From contig CAYJIL010000045.1 in assembly GCA_964370235.1 (NCBI GenBank), forward strand, positions 1 through 19,539: DNA of 19,539 nt, in the 5' to 3' direction. The position numbers and the translations under genes were made by a program. This DNA comes from CAYJIL01 sp964370235 (GTDB lineage Bacteria; Bacteroidota; Bacteroidia; Bacteroidales; Rikenellaceae). The notes under the pieces are model-generated. The model had not been told where the DNA came from, made no database searches, and saw only the letters and a list, made by a program, of their open reading frames with translations. Numbering within the stretch: the first letter of the stretch is position 1; every line of letters starts with the position of its first letter. This document shows, piece by piece, positions 7,560 through 15,746 of this stretch.

Positions 7560-7612
7560 TATAACAAACAGAGCAGGTTGCCTTGAATTAACCAAGACAA
7601 CCTGCTTTGTTT
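7560..7612 (-). terminator. hairpin terminator after the susD-like gene
   Basis: The long stem 7566-7585 / 7593-7612 (core GCAGGTTGcCTTG against CAAGaCAACCTGC) has a seven-base loop. Position 7581/7597 is a C-A mismatch in plus-strand RNA but a G-U wobble in minus-strand RNA, so it folds best in the susCD transcript. On the minus strand it is followed by a T-rich tail reaching 7560. It lies 20 bp beyond the susD stop. Confidence 0.8.
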
Positions 7613-7632
7613 ATATGAACCTAGTAATTAGT

Positions 7633-9282
7633 TTATGGAATGTTGTTATTACCAGTTACGATAGCGTCAATATCCCAGAATAGTTTTGTACCACCAGTAT
7701 CGGGGCCACCAAGCAGCGAAACCGCCTTAGCAACCTCTGTTGGGTTTGTGCGATATTCGCCCACAGGGAACGGAATACGTCTTACAAAACCTTCGGTAGA
7801 GATAGCACCGTTAGAGTCGTTTTGCATAACAGGGAATAGCTTAGGATAACCCGTACGGCGATGCTCTGCCCATGCTTCCATACCATCAGGGAACATTGCA
7901 ATCCACTTTTGAGTAATGATCTGCTGTAACTGCTTCTCTTTTTCACCACCATTCATCCACTGAACCGGAACATCATTTAGCCACTTGCTACCTGCTTCGA
8001 TATTGTTGTCGGCATTGAATGGGTCGATATAAGGCTCAGCTGTGTTTGTGTTGCTTAGGTAACCAGCAGGCATAGGTGCTCCGCTCTCGCCAAACGATAG
8101 TGTGATACCTGCCTCGTATAGGCTTTGTGCATTACCGTTAGGTACAGTCCAGCCTCTAAGTGCAGCCTCGGCTTGTAGGAATAACGACTCCGATGGCTTC
8201 ATCCAGTATAGAGGACTAGTTAGAGTAGACTCTTCAACTGCTATGTTCGAGAATGGTGTGTAATCATCTTTTGATGGAATGCTGATACCATTACGAATAC
8301 CAATATACTCACCAGTAGTGCTATTGCCACCAATATCTTTTGTGATTGGTGTAGCATACTTCTCGATACGAGTATCACCATATCCGTTTAGGATAGATGA
8401 CACAGGTGCACCAACTCTAATATCGCCATAGTTGTAGGCAATAGTGTAGACTGGGTTACGCAAAGTAGTTGTAGCTACCGCAATTATCTTGTCGCCATCG
8501 CCTAGTAGACCACCCGGAGCTGCAAGAGCCTTTTCGCCCTCCTCTTTTGCCCAAGCTGGGTGTGAACCCGAAATACGCATTGCTAGACGAAGTCTAAGCG
8601 TGTTAGCAAACTTGTTCCACAACTTTACATCGCCACCACACACTTGGTCATAGTCCTTAAATCTGTTTAGAGCGTAGCTTTCGGCATACTGAGCATCGTT
8701 CGCAAACATATATAGCGAGTCGCTAGCCTCGGTAAGCTCTTTAAAGAACGCTTTATAAACATCTTCTTGTGAGTCATAAGGTGTAGAGATACCACCCGAA
8801 GCCGCTGCCGAATATGGAATTGGGCCATAAAGGTCGGTGATGCGGTGCATACCTTCAACACGAATAATCTTTGCGATTTGTGCAAACTCAACGTAACCAA
8901 CACGGTTTGATTCCTTGATAATTACATCAATAGTTTTCATGATGTTGGTGTTACCTCTCTCGAATGCAAGAGCATTCCAACCCTCCATCATAAAATATGT
9001 TGCATTGTTACGACCACCACCAAAAGGTGTTGGAGTAGCCATATATCCCGAATAAAGGTCACCATTTAGGTTTTGATATAGCTGGTATTCGTAAGCAGTG
9101 TTTTTTAGGTTGTAGACAATTGATTGCATAGGTGTCTCAAAACGAGGGCCTAGTGGAATCATGTCGTCTGTCATACCAAATGGGTTGGTGTTCATCTCTT
9201 CAAAGTCCTTGGTACAAGACGATGCAGCACCAACAACTAATGCCGCAGCGGCACAGTATGCTAATATTTTATTTCTTTTCAT
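7633..9282 (-). CDS. SusD/RagB-like nutrient-binding outer-membrane lipoprotein
   Basis: Surface lipoprotein that acts as the lid and ligand-binding partner of the neighbouring SusC-like transporter. The 549-aa protein begins with a lipoprotein signal peptide whose lipobox ends in ASSC, so C23 is the predicted acylated cysteine. The mature start TKDFEEMNTNPFG and the C-terminal QKWIAMFPDGMEAWAEHRR (about 455-475) are typical of the SusD-like family described as SusD_2/PF12741-PF12771 rather than classic starch-type SusD. Helical TPR-like repeats are expected at about 90-240. It lies 38 bp after the susC-like stop, so the two are co-transcribed. No carbohydrate-active enzyme, sulfatase or peptidase lies nearby, so the ligand (glycan, peptide or other) cannot be told. 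Confidence 0.93.
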   Translation of the reverse strand: MKRNKILAYCAAAALVVGAASSCTKDFEEMNTNPFGMTDDMIPLGPRFETPMQSIVYNLKNTAYEYQLYQNLNGDLYSGYMATPTPFGGGRNNATYFMMEGWNALAFERGNTNIMKTIDVIIKESNRVGYVEFAQIAKIIRVEGMHRITDLYGPIPYSAAASGGISTPYDSQEDVYKAFFKELTEASDSLYMFANDAQYAESYALNRFKDYDQVCGGDVKLWNKFANTLRLRLAMRISGSHPAWAKEEGEKALAAPGGLLGDGDKIIAVATTTLRNPVYTIAYNYGDIRVGAPVSSILNGYGDTRIEKYATPITKDIGGNSTTGEYIGIRNGISIPSKDDYTPFSNIAVEESTLTSPLYWMKPSESLFLQAEAALRGWTVPNGNAQSLYEAGITLSFGESGAPMPAGYLSNTNTAEPYIDPFNADNNIEAGSKWLNDVPVQWMNGGEKEKQLQQIITQKWIAMFPDGMEAWAEHRRTGYPKLFPVMQNDSNGAISTEGFVRRIPFPVGEYRTNPTEVAKAVSLLGGPDTGGTKLFWDIDAIVTGNNNIP

Positions 9283-9320
9283 ATCTATTCAAGTTTAATT
9301 TATTACAACTAACTTCGCTC

Positions 9321-12300
9321 TTAGAAGTTGAACTGAACTTTTAGACCAAAGTTACGAGTAGATGGTAGAGAGTAAACGTCAACACCATAGTATGCTGTTG
9401 TACCAACACTTGTGTCAGGATCTTTTGGTGAGTTCTTGTAGATGAAGAATAGGTTACGTGCTACGAAATCAACAGAGATGCTGTTTGACTTGTTGAATAG
9501 GTTGCGGAATGTGTAACCAAATGTTAGCTCACGAAGACGGAAGTTTGTTGCATCGTATACATAAGGAGCTGCAATACCACTAGCTGCTGTGTAGTATGCT
9601 TTGGCGTCAACTAGTGTGCCGTTACCAATATCGACACCACCATTATCACGTGCAATACCTGTTGCTAGAGACACACCATATAGGTCGTTCTTGTTCTCGG
9701 TACCCGAATATGTTTTGCCACCAATACGACCATCGATAAGGAATGATGCACTCCAATCTTTATATCTAAAGTTGTTGCTCCAACCAAGTGTCCAGTCACT
9801 GTTCATGTTACCAAGATATACAGATTCAGTAGTTTTTTGTGGAGCACCATGCTCGTCAACTACGATAACACCGTTATCATCTCTTTGGAAATCTTGACCA
9901 TAGATATCACCAAACGAACCACCCTCTTCAAGAACGAATTGTGCACCATAAATTTCACCATACTGAATACGGCTAGGTAGCTCATCGTCAAGCTCTAGGA
10001 TCTTATTGTCGTTGTAAGCACCGTTAATAGATGACATCCATCTCCAGTTCTGGTTGATTTGCCAGTCATAACCAACAGTAAACTCAACACCTTGGTTTTG
10101 AATGTTACCAGAGTTGATGTAGTAGCTCTCATAACCAGTACCTGTTGGTGCTGCAATAGAGAATAGCTGGTTCTTATTATTAGACTTGTAATAAGTAAGT
10201 TCTGCTGTTAGGTTGTTGTTAAGAGCAGCAAAGTCGATACCCATCTCGAAAGAGTGCATTTTCTCTGGCTGTAGCTCAGTAAAAGGCTCTTTTGTGTTAA
10301 GGTTAATTTGACCCGCAGTAATTGAGTGTAGAGGGTTTGTTAGGTAAGCACCCACGTCATTACCTACGATAGTGTATGATCCACGAAGTTTTAGAAGATC
10401 GATACCACCAAGGTCGAATACCTCGTTAGCAAGGAACGAAAGACCCACCGATGGATAGAAGTAGCTAGTATTGTCTGTAAATGCTAGTGTCGAAGACCAG
10501 TCGTTACGTCCCGATACATCTAGGAATAGATAATCGTTGTAACCAATTTGTGCTGTTGCAAAAACAGAGTTCAAGCGGCGTGTTGATAAACTTTGAGAAA
10601 GAACCTCCTTACCCGATGTTAGGTCAACGTTAGGGAATGTAAAGATGTCTGTAAAGACAAGGTTACCAGCAATACCGTGGTAAGCCGTAGTGTTCTCAAT
10701 AAAGCTAGTACCTGCAGATGCGCTAATATTGAATTTGCCATATTGCTTATTGAATGTAGCAATTACGTCACCATATAGCTGCTCCCACTTAGTGTTCTCA
10801 TAGCGATAATCACCACCTGGGCGGCCATTAAGTGTAAGCGATGTACCATCGTACATTTTTCTTTCCCACACCTCGCTTGTGCTCTCATAAGAGATACGAC
10901 CCTGAAGGTTAAGATAGTCGGTAACCTTAAATTTAGCACTTGCCGAAGTTGCGATACGCTCACGCTCAGTGTCACTTGGGTTGCGGTTAAGCACCCAGTA
11001 TGGGTTTGCCGAGAAATCTTGGTGTACGTTAGTGTACCAAATTTGCTCGTTGCGCTGAGTTAGAGGGTTGAACTCAATGTAATTGTTCTTGTAGTAGTTG
11101 AAATCACCATTATTTGGGAATGTGTAAAGACCAGTTAGAGGGTTGGTGTAAGTACCACCTGTTTGCTGGTTATGAAGATCTTGCACCACATAAGTTGCAC
11201 TTGCGTCAATTGTTAATCTATCGTTGAATAGATTGAACGATTCACGAAGAGCAAGATTGTGACGATTAAATGTATTTGTAGGAGTTATACCTGCTGCATA
11301 TGTGTTGGCATATGATAGGTAACTCTGAACCTTGTCTGTACCACCTGTTATAGACACAGAGTTAATGTATGTACTACCTGTTCTAAAGTACTCATCAACA
11401 CGGTTACTACCCGATGCAGCCTCTGCCTCTGTTAGTTTAGGACCCCAGCTCATAAGCTCAAGACCACCGTCAGCTGTTGTTGCCGCACCATAGTTAGACT
11501 GAAGCTCAGGACCTGCAAGAATTGTCTCAAAGTTCATATTCGATGAGAAATTAACACGAACAGTTCCTTCGGCACCCTTCTTTGTAGTTACCATAAGTAC
11601 ACCATTAGCAGCCATGCTACCATAAAGAGCTGCTGCCGAAGCACCCTTCAAAAGGTTGATAGACTTAATGTCATCTGGGTTAAGAGTCGAAAGTGCATCA
11701 CCACCGTCACGACCACCATAACCACCTGCAACCTGAGTTGTTTGTGGGTTGTTCATTGGAATACCATCGATAACAATAAGTGGAGTATTGCTACCCGAAG
11801 CCGACTTGTTACCACGCATAAGGATCTTAGATGAGCTACCAGCACCTGTTGTGTTTGGTGTGATAACTAGACCTGCTGTCTTACCTTGTAGCGAGTTGAT
11901 AACATTCACATCTTTAGCTTTTGTGAACTCATCGCTTCCGATTTGTTGAGTCGAGTAAGTAAGGCTGGCTGCCTTTCTCTCAAGACCAAGTGCAGTTACA
12001 ACTACTTCGTCTGTAATAAGACCATCGATCTCCATTACAATGTTGTAGTCAGATTTGCTTGCCACTACGGTGAATGTAAGCGTGCGGTAGCCTATCGAGC
12101 TAACCTCTACCACGTCACCATTCTGAGCGTTGTTAAGTGTAAATTTACCATCAGCGTCGGTTATAGAACCTAGGCCAGATGATTCGATAATTACTGTTGC
12201 ACCTACAACGGGATCGCCATTTGTATCAGATACGATACCGTGCACGTTTTGAGTTTGCATTCCATAAGAAGGAAATGCGGTCTCGGCTGCTGTTAGTAGT

Positions 12301-12353
12301 GGAACACAACACACCATTACTAGCAAACATAGCGAGTAGAAAACTTTCTTCAT
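9321..12353 (-). CDS. SusC/RagA-like TonB-dependent outer-membrane transporter
   Basis: Outer-membrane beta-barrel that imports a ligand captured with its SusD partner, powered by TonB-ExbBD. I place the start at ATG 12353, giving 1010 aa with a proper signal peptide (MKKVFYSLCLLVMV, cleavage near residue 23). An upstream in-frame ATG at 12443 would add 30 residues that do not fit a signal sequence and would run across the likely promoter. Domains: carboxypeptidase-regulatory-like beta-sandwich at about 37-110, a TonB-box-like DEVVVTA at about 115-121, the plug at about 125-240 (VNSLQGK-like VINSLQGKTAG, LMRGNKS, LIVIDGIPM), then the barrel to the C-terminal FGLKVQFNF ending in phenylalanine as outer-membrane proteins do. 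There is no N-terminal signalling (STN) domain, so no sign of direct anti-sigma coupling. Confidence 0.95.
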   Translation of the reverse strand: MKKVFYSLCLLVMVCCVPLLTAAETAFPSYGMQTQNVHGIVSDTNGDPVVGATVIIESSGLGSITDADGKFTLNNAQNGDVVEVSSIGYRTLTFTVVASKSDYNIVMEIDGLITDEVVVTALGLERKAASLTYSTQQIGSDEFTKAKDVNVINSLQGKTAGLVITPNTTGAGSSSKILMRGNKSASGSNTPLIVIDGIPMNNPQTTQVAGGYGGRDGGDALSTLNPDDIKSINLLKGASAAALYGSMAANGVLMVTTKKGAEGTVRVNFSSNMNFETILAGPELQSNYGAATTADGGLELMSWGPKLTEAEAASGSNRVDEYFRTGSTYINSVSITGGTDKVQSYLSYANTYAAGITPTNTFNRHNLALRESFNLFNDRLTIDASATYVVQDLHNQQTGGTYTNPLTGLYTFPNNGDFNYYKNNYIEFNPLTQRNEQIWYTNVHQDFSANPYWVLNRNPSDTERERIATSASAKFKVTDYLNLQGRISYESTSEVWERKMYDGTSLTLNGRPGGDYRYENTKWEQLYGDVIATFNKQYGKFNISASAGTSFIENTTAYHGIAGNLVFTDIFTFPNVDLTSGKEVLSQSLSTRRLNSVFATAQIGYNDYLFLDVSGRNDWSSTLAFTDNTSYFYPSVGLSFLANEVFDLGGIDLLKLRGSYTIVGNDVGAYLTNPLHSITAGQINLNTKEPFTELQPEKMHSFEMGIDFAALNNNLTAELTYYKSNNKNQLFSIAAPTGTGYESYYINSGNIQNQGVEFTVGYDWQINQNWRWMSSINGAYNDNKILELDDELPSRIQYGEIYGAQFVLEEGGSFGDIYGQDFQRDDNGVIVVDEHGAPQKTTESVYLGNMNSDWTLGWSNNFRYKDWSASFLIDGRIGGKTYSGTENKNDLYGVSLATGIARDNGGVDIGNGTLVDAKAYYTAASGIAAPYVYDATNFRLRELTFGYTFRNLFNKSNSISVDFVARNLFFIYKNSPKDPDTSVGTTAYYGVDVYSLPSTRNFGLKVQFNF

Positions 12354-12421
12354 AATGTAAGGATTTTGATTAATACGTGTGTTAGTGGATGCAATATAAA
12401 TATAGTTTTTTAATTTACAAA

Positions 12422-12430
12422 CAAATTGTA
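12422..12430 (-). promoter_or_regulatory. weak candidate -7 box for the susCD operon
   Basis: The minus strand reads TACAATTTG, which is TAnnTTTG with one extra base. It would start transcription near 12414 and leave a leader of about 60 nt. It is the best match I found upstream of susC, but not a strong one. Confidence 0.3.
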
Positions 12431-12439
12431 GCCAAATAC

Positions 12440-12483
12440 ACACTTTTTTGTTTAAAAGTGTTAGCGTGAGAAAAACGCTAACA
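12440..12483. promoter_or_regulatory. two overlapping perfect inverted repeats upstream of susC
   Basis: The first is ACACTTTT (12440-12447) with AAAAGTGT (12454-12461), 8 bp with a six-base spacer. The second is TGTTAGCGT (12459-12467) with ACGCTAACA (12475-12483), 9 bp with a seven-base spacer. They share the three bases 12459-12461. They lie 10-60 bp upstream of the candidate -7 box, where a regulator could bind. If transcribed, they would form two competing hairpins. Confidence 0.5.
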
Positions 12484-12658
12484 AAACATTAGTTCAATTA
12501 ACAGTCAATCAGTTAGCACACATTTTGTGTATTATTAGCAGTTTTTTGCTGGTATTGTTAAATTTTAATGCTTATGAATTGAAACTACGTTTTTTGATTT
12601 AGATTATTTCTTTGTGATTTTGTAAAGTATGTGTTTATAGTTGATATTTACATATACT
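12484..12658. other. non-coding AT-rich spacer
   Basis: This is part of the 393-bp gap between the susC-like gene and dusB. It is AT-rich, has no credible open frame, and holds only very short palindromes such as ACACATTTTGTGT near 12520. I see no RNA gene in it. Confidence 0.6.
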
Positions 12659-12720
12659 AAAAAGGTGATACAACCACAATTAACTAATTAATTAAGTTGT
12701 ATCACCTTTTATTTTATTAT
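12659..12720 (-). terminator. terminator after dusB, likely bidirectional
   Basis: A perfect 15-bp stem, AAAAGGTGATACAAC (12660-12674) with GTTGTATCACCTTTT (12696-12710), encloses a 21-base AT-rich loop. On the minus strand the stem ends in a run of five T, suited to ending dusB, whose stop is 37 bp away. On the plus strand the tail is TTTTATTTTATT. Confidence 0.85.
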
Positions 12721-12746
12721 AAAAATAGATGTTATACCGATTAGGC

Positions 12747-13763
12747 CTATTCTACTTCGTAAACACTTGCCTCGGCAGGTTGCTCGTCGCCCCACTGCTG
12801 GGCTATGCGATCGAGTATTTCGACCACCTTTTGAGGCTCGCGAGTTGTTAATAACTCTAGACGTGTTGGCTTAAAGTGGCTAAGCCCTTTAAAGTAGCAG
12901 CTAAGGTGGCGGCGCATCTCGAATACACCTACTACATCGCCCTTTATTTCGATAGATTTTGCAAAGTGTTCCTTTGCAAGTTCCACACGCTCTTTTACCG
13001 TTGGTGGCTCTAGCAGCTCGCCCGTGTTTAGGTAGTGACGAGTGTGCGAAAATATCCAAGGCCTACCATACGATGCACGACCTATCATCACACCATCGAC
13101 ACCATATCGATCAAACGCCTCTTTTGCCCCTTGTGGCGAAACAATATCGCCATTACCAATAATTGGGATATTAATTGCAGGGTTGTTTTTTACCTTTCCA
13201 ATGAGTGTCCAGTCGGCAGAGCCACGATACATTTGACAGCGTGTGCGGCCATGAATCGTTAGTGCGCTAATGCCTACATCTTGTAGCCTTTGTGCAATAT
13301 CTTCGATGTTGCGGCTCTCGTCATCCCACCCAAGGCGAGTTTTAACGGTAACGGGCAGCTTAACAGCCTCAACAATGCGGCGAGTCATCTCCACCATTTT
13401 GGGGACATCACGCATCATTCCCGAACCTGCACCACGGCGAGCAATCTTGCTCACAGGGCAGCCAAAGTTAATATCAATTAGCTCTGGTTGCGCAGCCTCT
13501 GCCATAAGCGCAGCTTCTACCATAGGCTCTATTTCGGAGCCATATATTTGTATGCCAATAGGCCTTTCATAATCATAAATATTGAGTTTATCGAGAGACT
13601 TTTGCCCATCACGAATGAGCCCGTCAGAGGAGATAAACTCGGTGTACATCATATCTGCCCCAAATCGTTTGCATATATACCTAAACGAAGGGTCGGTGAC
13701 ATCCTCCATTGGTGCTAAAAACAGAGGTTTGTCGGGGAGTTCTATGTTGGCTATTTTAACCAT
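12747..13763 (-). CDS. dusB: tRNA-dihydrouridine synthase, DusB-like
   Basis: FMN- and NADPH-dependent enzyme that reduces uridine to dihydrouridine in tRNA D-loops. The 338-aa protein has a TIM-barrel opening with LAPMEDVTDPSFR (16-28), the catalytic cysteine C102 in INFGCPV, K141 in KTRLGWDD, HGRTRCQMYRGSADW (171-185), and the FMN phosphate-binding strands PIIGNGDI (200-207) and GVMIGRASYGRPWIF (224-238). A helical C-terminal domain follows. Length and motifs fit the DusB family. In this phylum it is usually the only or main Dus enzyme, so it may cover several D-loop positions (inference). It is divergent from argS and has its own candidate promoter and terminator. The stop is TAG. Confidence 0.93.
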   Translation of the reverse strand: MVKIANIELPDKPLFLAPMEDVTDPSFRYICKRFGADMMYTEFISSDGLIRDGQKSLDKLNIYDYERPIGIQIYGSEIEPMVEAALMAEAAQPELIDINFGCPVSKIARRGAGSGMMRDVPKMVEMTRRIVEAVKLPVTVKTRLGWDDESRNIEDIAQRLQDVGISALTIHGRTRCQMYRGSADWTLIGKVKNNPAINIPIIGNGDIVSPQGAKEAFDRYGVDGVMIGRASYGRPWIFSHTRHYLNTGELLEPPTVKERVELAKEHFAKSIEIKGDVVGVFEMRRHLSCYFKGLSHFKPTRLELLTTREPQKVVEILDRIAQQWGDEQPAEASVYEVE

Positions 13764-13793
13764 AATTGCTCGTGTGTCTTATATTTGAGAGTG

Positions 13794-13801
13794 CAAAGGT
13801 A
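13794..13801 (-). promoter_or_regulatory. -7 box of the dusB promoter
   Basis: The minus strand reads TACCTTTG followed by C, an exact match to TAnnTTTG. The leader would be about 24 nt. A clear -33 TTTG is not visible at 19-21 bp. Confidence 0.55.
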
Positions 13802-13897
13802 GTAAGAATCTCTCTAATTTCTTTGTTTTGTTACAATACTTATATTTATAAGGTCTATTTTAGGCTTTGAAATGTGATAAATGTGTTAAAAAATTTG

Positions 13898-13905
13898 TAT
13901 CTTTG
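13898..13905 (+). promoter_or_regulatory. -7 box of the argS operon promoter
   Basis: TATCTTTG exactly matches TAnnTTTG and lies 38 bp before the argS start. A TTTG at 13866-13869 is too far (28 bp gap) to be a standard -33 element. With the dusB box it makes a compact divergent promoter region. Confidence 0.55.
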
Positions 13906-13943
13906 ACGCAAACTTTTTCAAACAAAAAAAGTATCATAACAAG

Positions 13944-15725
13944 ATGAATGTAGAGAAATTTGTTTCGGTTCACGCTCTGGCAGCGTTGAAATCACTATAC
14001 GGAGATGGTATAACAGAAGATATGGTTCAACTTCAAAAGACTCGCAAAGAGTTTGAAGGTGATATAACACTTGTGGTATTTCCACTGCTTAAACACTCGA
14101 GAAAGAGCCCCGAGGCTACTGCTACCGAGATTGGCGAGGCAATTAAGCCTATGGTCGATCAAATCGAGAGCGTAAACGTTATCAAGGGCTTTTTGAATAT
14201 TAAGCTATCGGCAGATTTTTGGGCTGCTAAATTCAACGAGATAGCATCACAAGAGAACTATGGCCGCCTGCCTCGCAACGGTCGCAAAGTGATGGTTGAA
14301 TACTCGTCACCCAACACAAACAAGCCTCTTCACCTAGGGCACATTCGCAACAACCTATTGGGTTATTCGGTTGCCGAAATACTAGATGCAGCAGGTAACG
14401 AAGTAATAAAAGTTAATCTTGTAAACGACCGTGGTATCCACATCTGCAAGTCGATGATTGCATGGCAGCTATTCTCTGGTGGCGAAACTCCACAGAGCTC
14501 GGGCATGAAGGGCGATCACTTGGTGGGTAAATACTATGTTGCGTTTGACAAAGCATATAAAGAGCAAATTGCCGAGCTAGTAGCAGCAGGCTCTAGCGAG
14601 GAGGATGCAAAGAAAGAGGCTCCAATCATGAAGCAAGCACAAGAGATGCTTGTCAAGTGGGAGCAAAAAGACGAGGCTATTTGTGAGCTTTGGTCTACAA
14701 TGAACGGCTGGGTGTATGAAGGCTTTGACAAAACATATCGTGATATGGGTGTTGACTTTGACAAAGTGTATTACGAGTCACAAACATACCTGCTAGGTAA
14801 AGACCTAGTTAACGATGGTCTTGAGCGTGGTGTATTCTACCGCCGTGACAATGGTTCGGTGTGGATTGATTTAACTCCCGATGGTCTTGACGAAAAACTA
14901 CTATTGCGTGGCGATGGTACATCGGTGTATATGACACAAGACTTGGGTACAGCACTTGAGCGTTACAAAGAATATGAGTTCGACAAGTTGGTATATGTTG
15001 TAGGTAACGAGCAAAACTACCACTTTCAGGTACTAAAGATAGTTCTTGCCAAGCTGGGCTGCGACTTTAGCGAAGATATTTTCCACCTATCATATGGTAT
15101 GGTTGAGCTACCAGAGGGTAAAATGAAATCTCGTGAGGGAACAGTTGTCGATGCCGATGATCTAATCGAAGGTATGGTATCAACAGCTCGCACTATGAGC
15201 GAGGAGCTAGGTAAGCTAGATGGTTACAGCGAGGAGCAAGTGGTTGAGGCTACAACTATGATTGGTATGGCTGCCCTTAAATATTTTATTTTGAAGGTAG
15301 ACCCAAAGAAAACTATGCTATTCGACCCAAAAGAGAGTATCGACTTTAACGGTAACACAGGGCCGTTCATACAATATACTAATGCACGTATCCGCTCGCT
15401 AGCACGTCGTGCAGGCGAGGCTGGTTTTGCTCCACTCGAAGTTGTGGGCACAAACCTAGAGCCAAAAGAGATTGAGCTAATTAAGCTTCTAAGCACATAC
15501 CCCGAAACGGTGGCTGTGGCAGCCGAGGCTATGGCTCCGTCTATTATAGCGGCATACTGTTACGATTTGGCTAAGGAGTTCAACCAATTCTATCACGATT
15601 TCTCTATCCTTAAAGAGGAGCGAGAAGATGTTAGAGGGCAGCGTCTTGCACTAGCAATTGAGGTTTCTAAATCTCTATCTAGCGCAATGGCTCTACTAGG
15701 TATCTCTCTACCAGAGAAAATGTAA
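13944..15725 (+). CDS. argS: arginine--tRNA ligase
   Basis: Class I aminoacyl-tRNA synthetase that charges tRNA-Arg in the cytoplasm and needs bound tRNA for arginine activation. The 593-aa length is normal. The N-terminal Add1 domain (about 1-110) is followed by the catalytic Rossmann fold with EYSSPNTNKPLHLGHIRNN; the HIGH-type signature is H130-L-G-H133. The KMSKS-type loop is K393-M-K-S-R397 (KMKSREGTVV). The C-terminal anticodon-binding DALR helices start near 470 and include NTGPFIQYTNARIRSL, also typical of the family. It is the first gene of a five-gene plus-strand run, 21 bp before xseA. Confidence 0.97.
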   Translation: MNVEKFVSVHALAALKSLYGDGITEDMVQLQKTRKEFEGDITLVVFPLLKHSRKSPEATATEIGEAIKPMVDQIESVNVIKGFLNIKLSADFWAAKFNEIASQENYGRLPRNGRKVMVEYSSPNTNKPLHLGHIRNNLLGYSVAEILDAAGNEVIKVNLVNDRGIHICKSMIAWQLFSGGETPQSSGMKGDHLVGKYYVAFDKAYKEQIAELVAAGSSEEDAKKEAPIMKQAQEMLVKWEQKDEAICELWSTMNGWVYEGFDKTYRDMGVDFDKVYYESQTYLLGKDLVNDGLERGVFYRRDNGSVWIDLTPDGLDEKLLLRGDGTSVYMTQDLGTALERYKEYEFDKLVYVVGNEQNYHFQVLKIVLAKLGCDFSEDIFHLSYGMVELPEGKMKSREGTVVDADDLIEGMVSTARTMSEELGKLDGYSEEQVVEATTMIGMAALKYFILKVDPKKTMLFDPKESIDFNGNTGPFIQYTNARIRSLARRAGEAGFAPLEVVGTNLEPKEIELIKLLSTYPETVAVAAEAMAPSIIAAYCYDLAKEFNQFYHDFSILKEEREDVRGQRLALAIEVSKSLSSAMALLGISLPEKM

Positions 15726-15746
15726 TTTTGGCAGTATAGTTACGAA

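Noticed and set aside
12354..12443. Extended N-terminus for the SusC-like protein (start at 12443)
   Set aside because: The extra 30 residues are not a signal peptide and would place codons across the candidate promoter; the inner ATG gives a typical signal sequence.
12440..12483. Inverted repeats upstream of susC as a transcription terminator
   Set aside because: dusB already has a strong terminator at 12659-12720, and no clean T-run follows the larger repeat on either strand.
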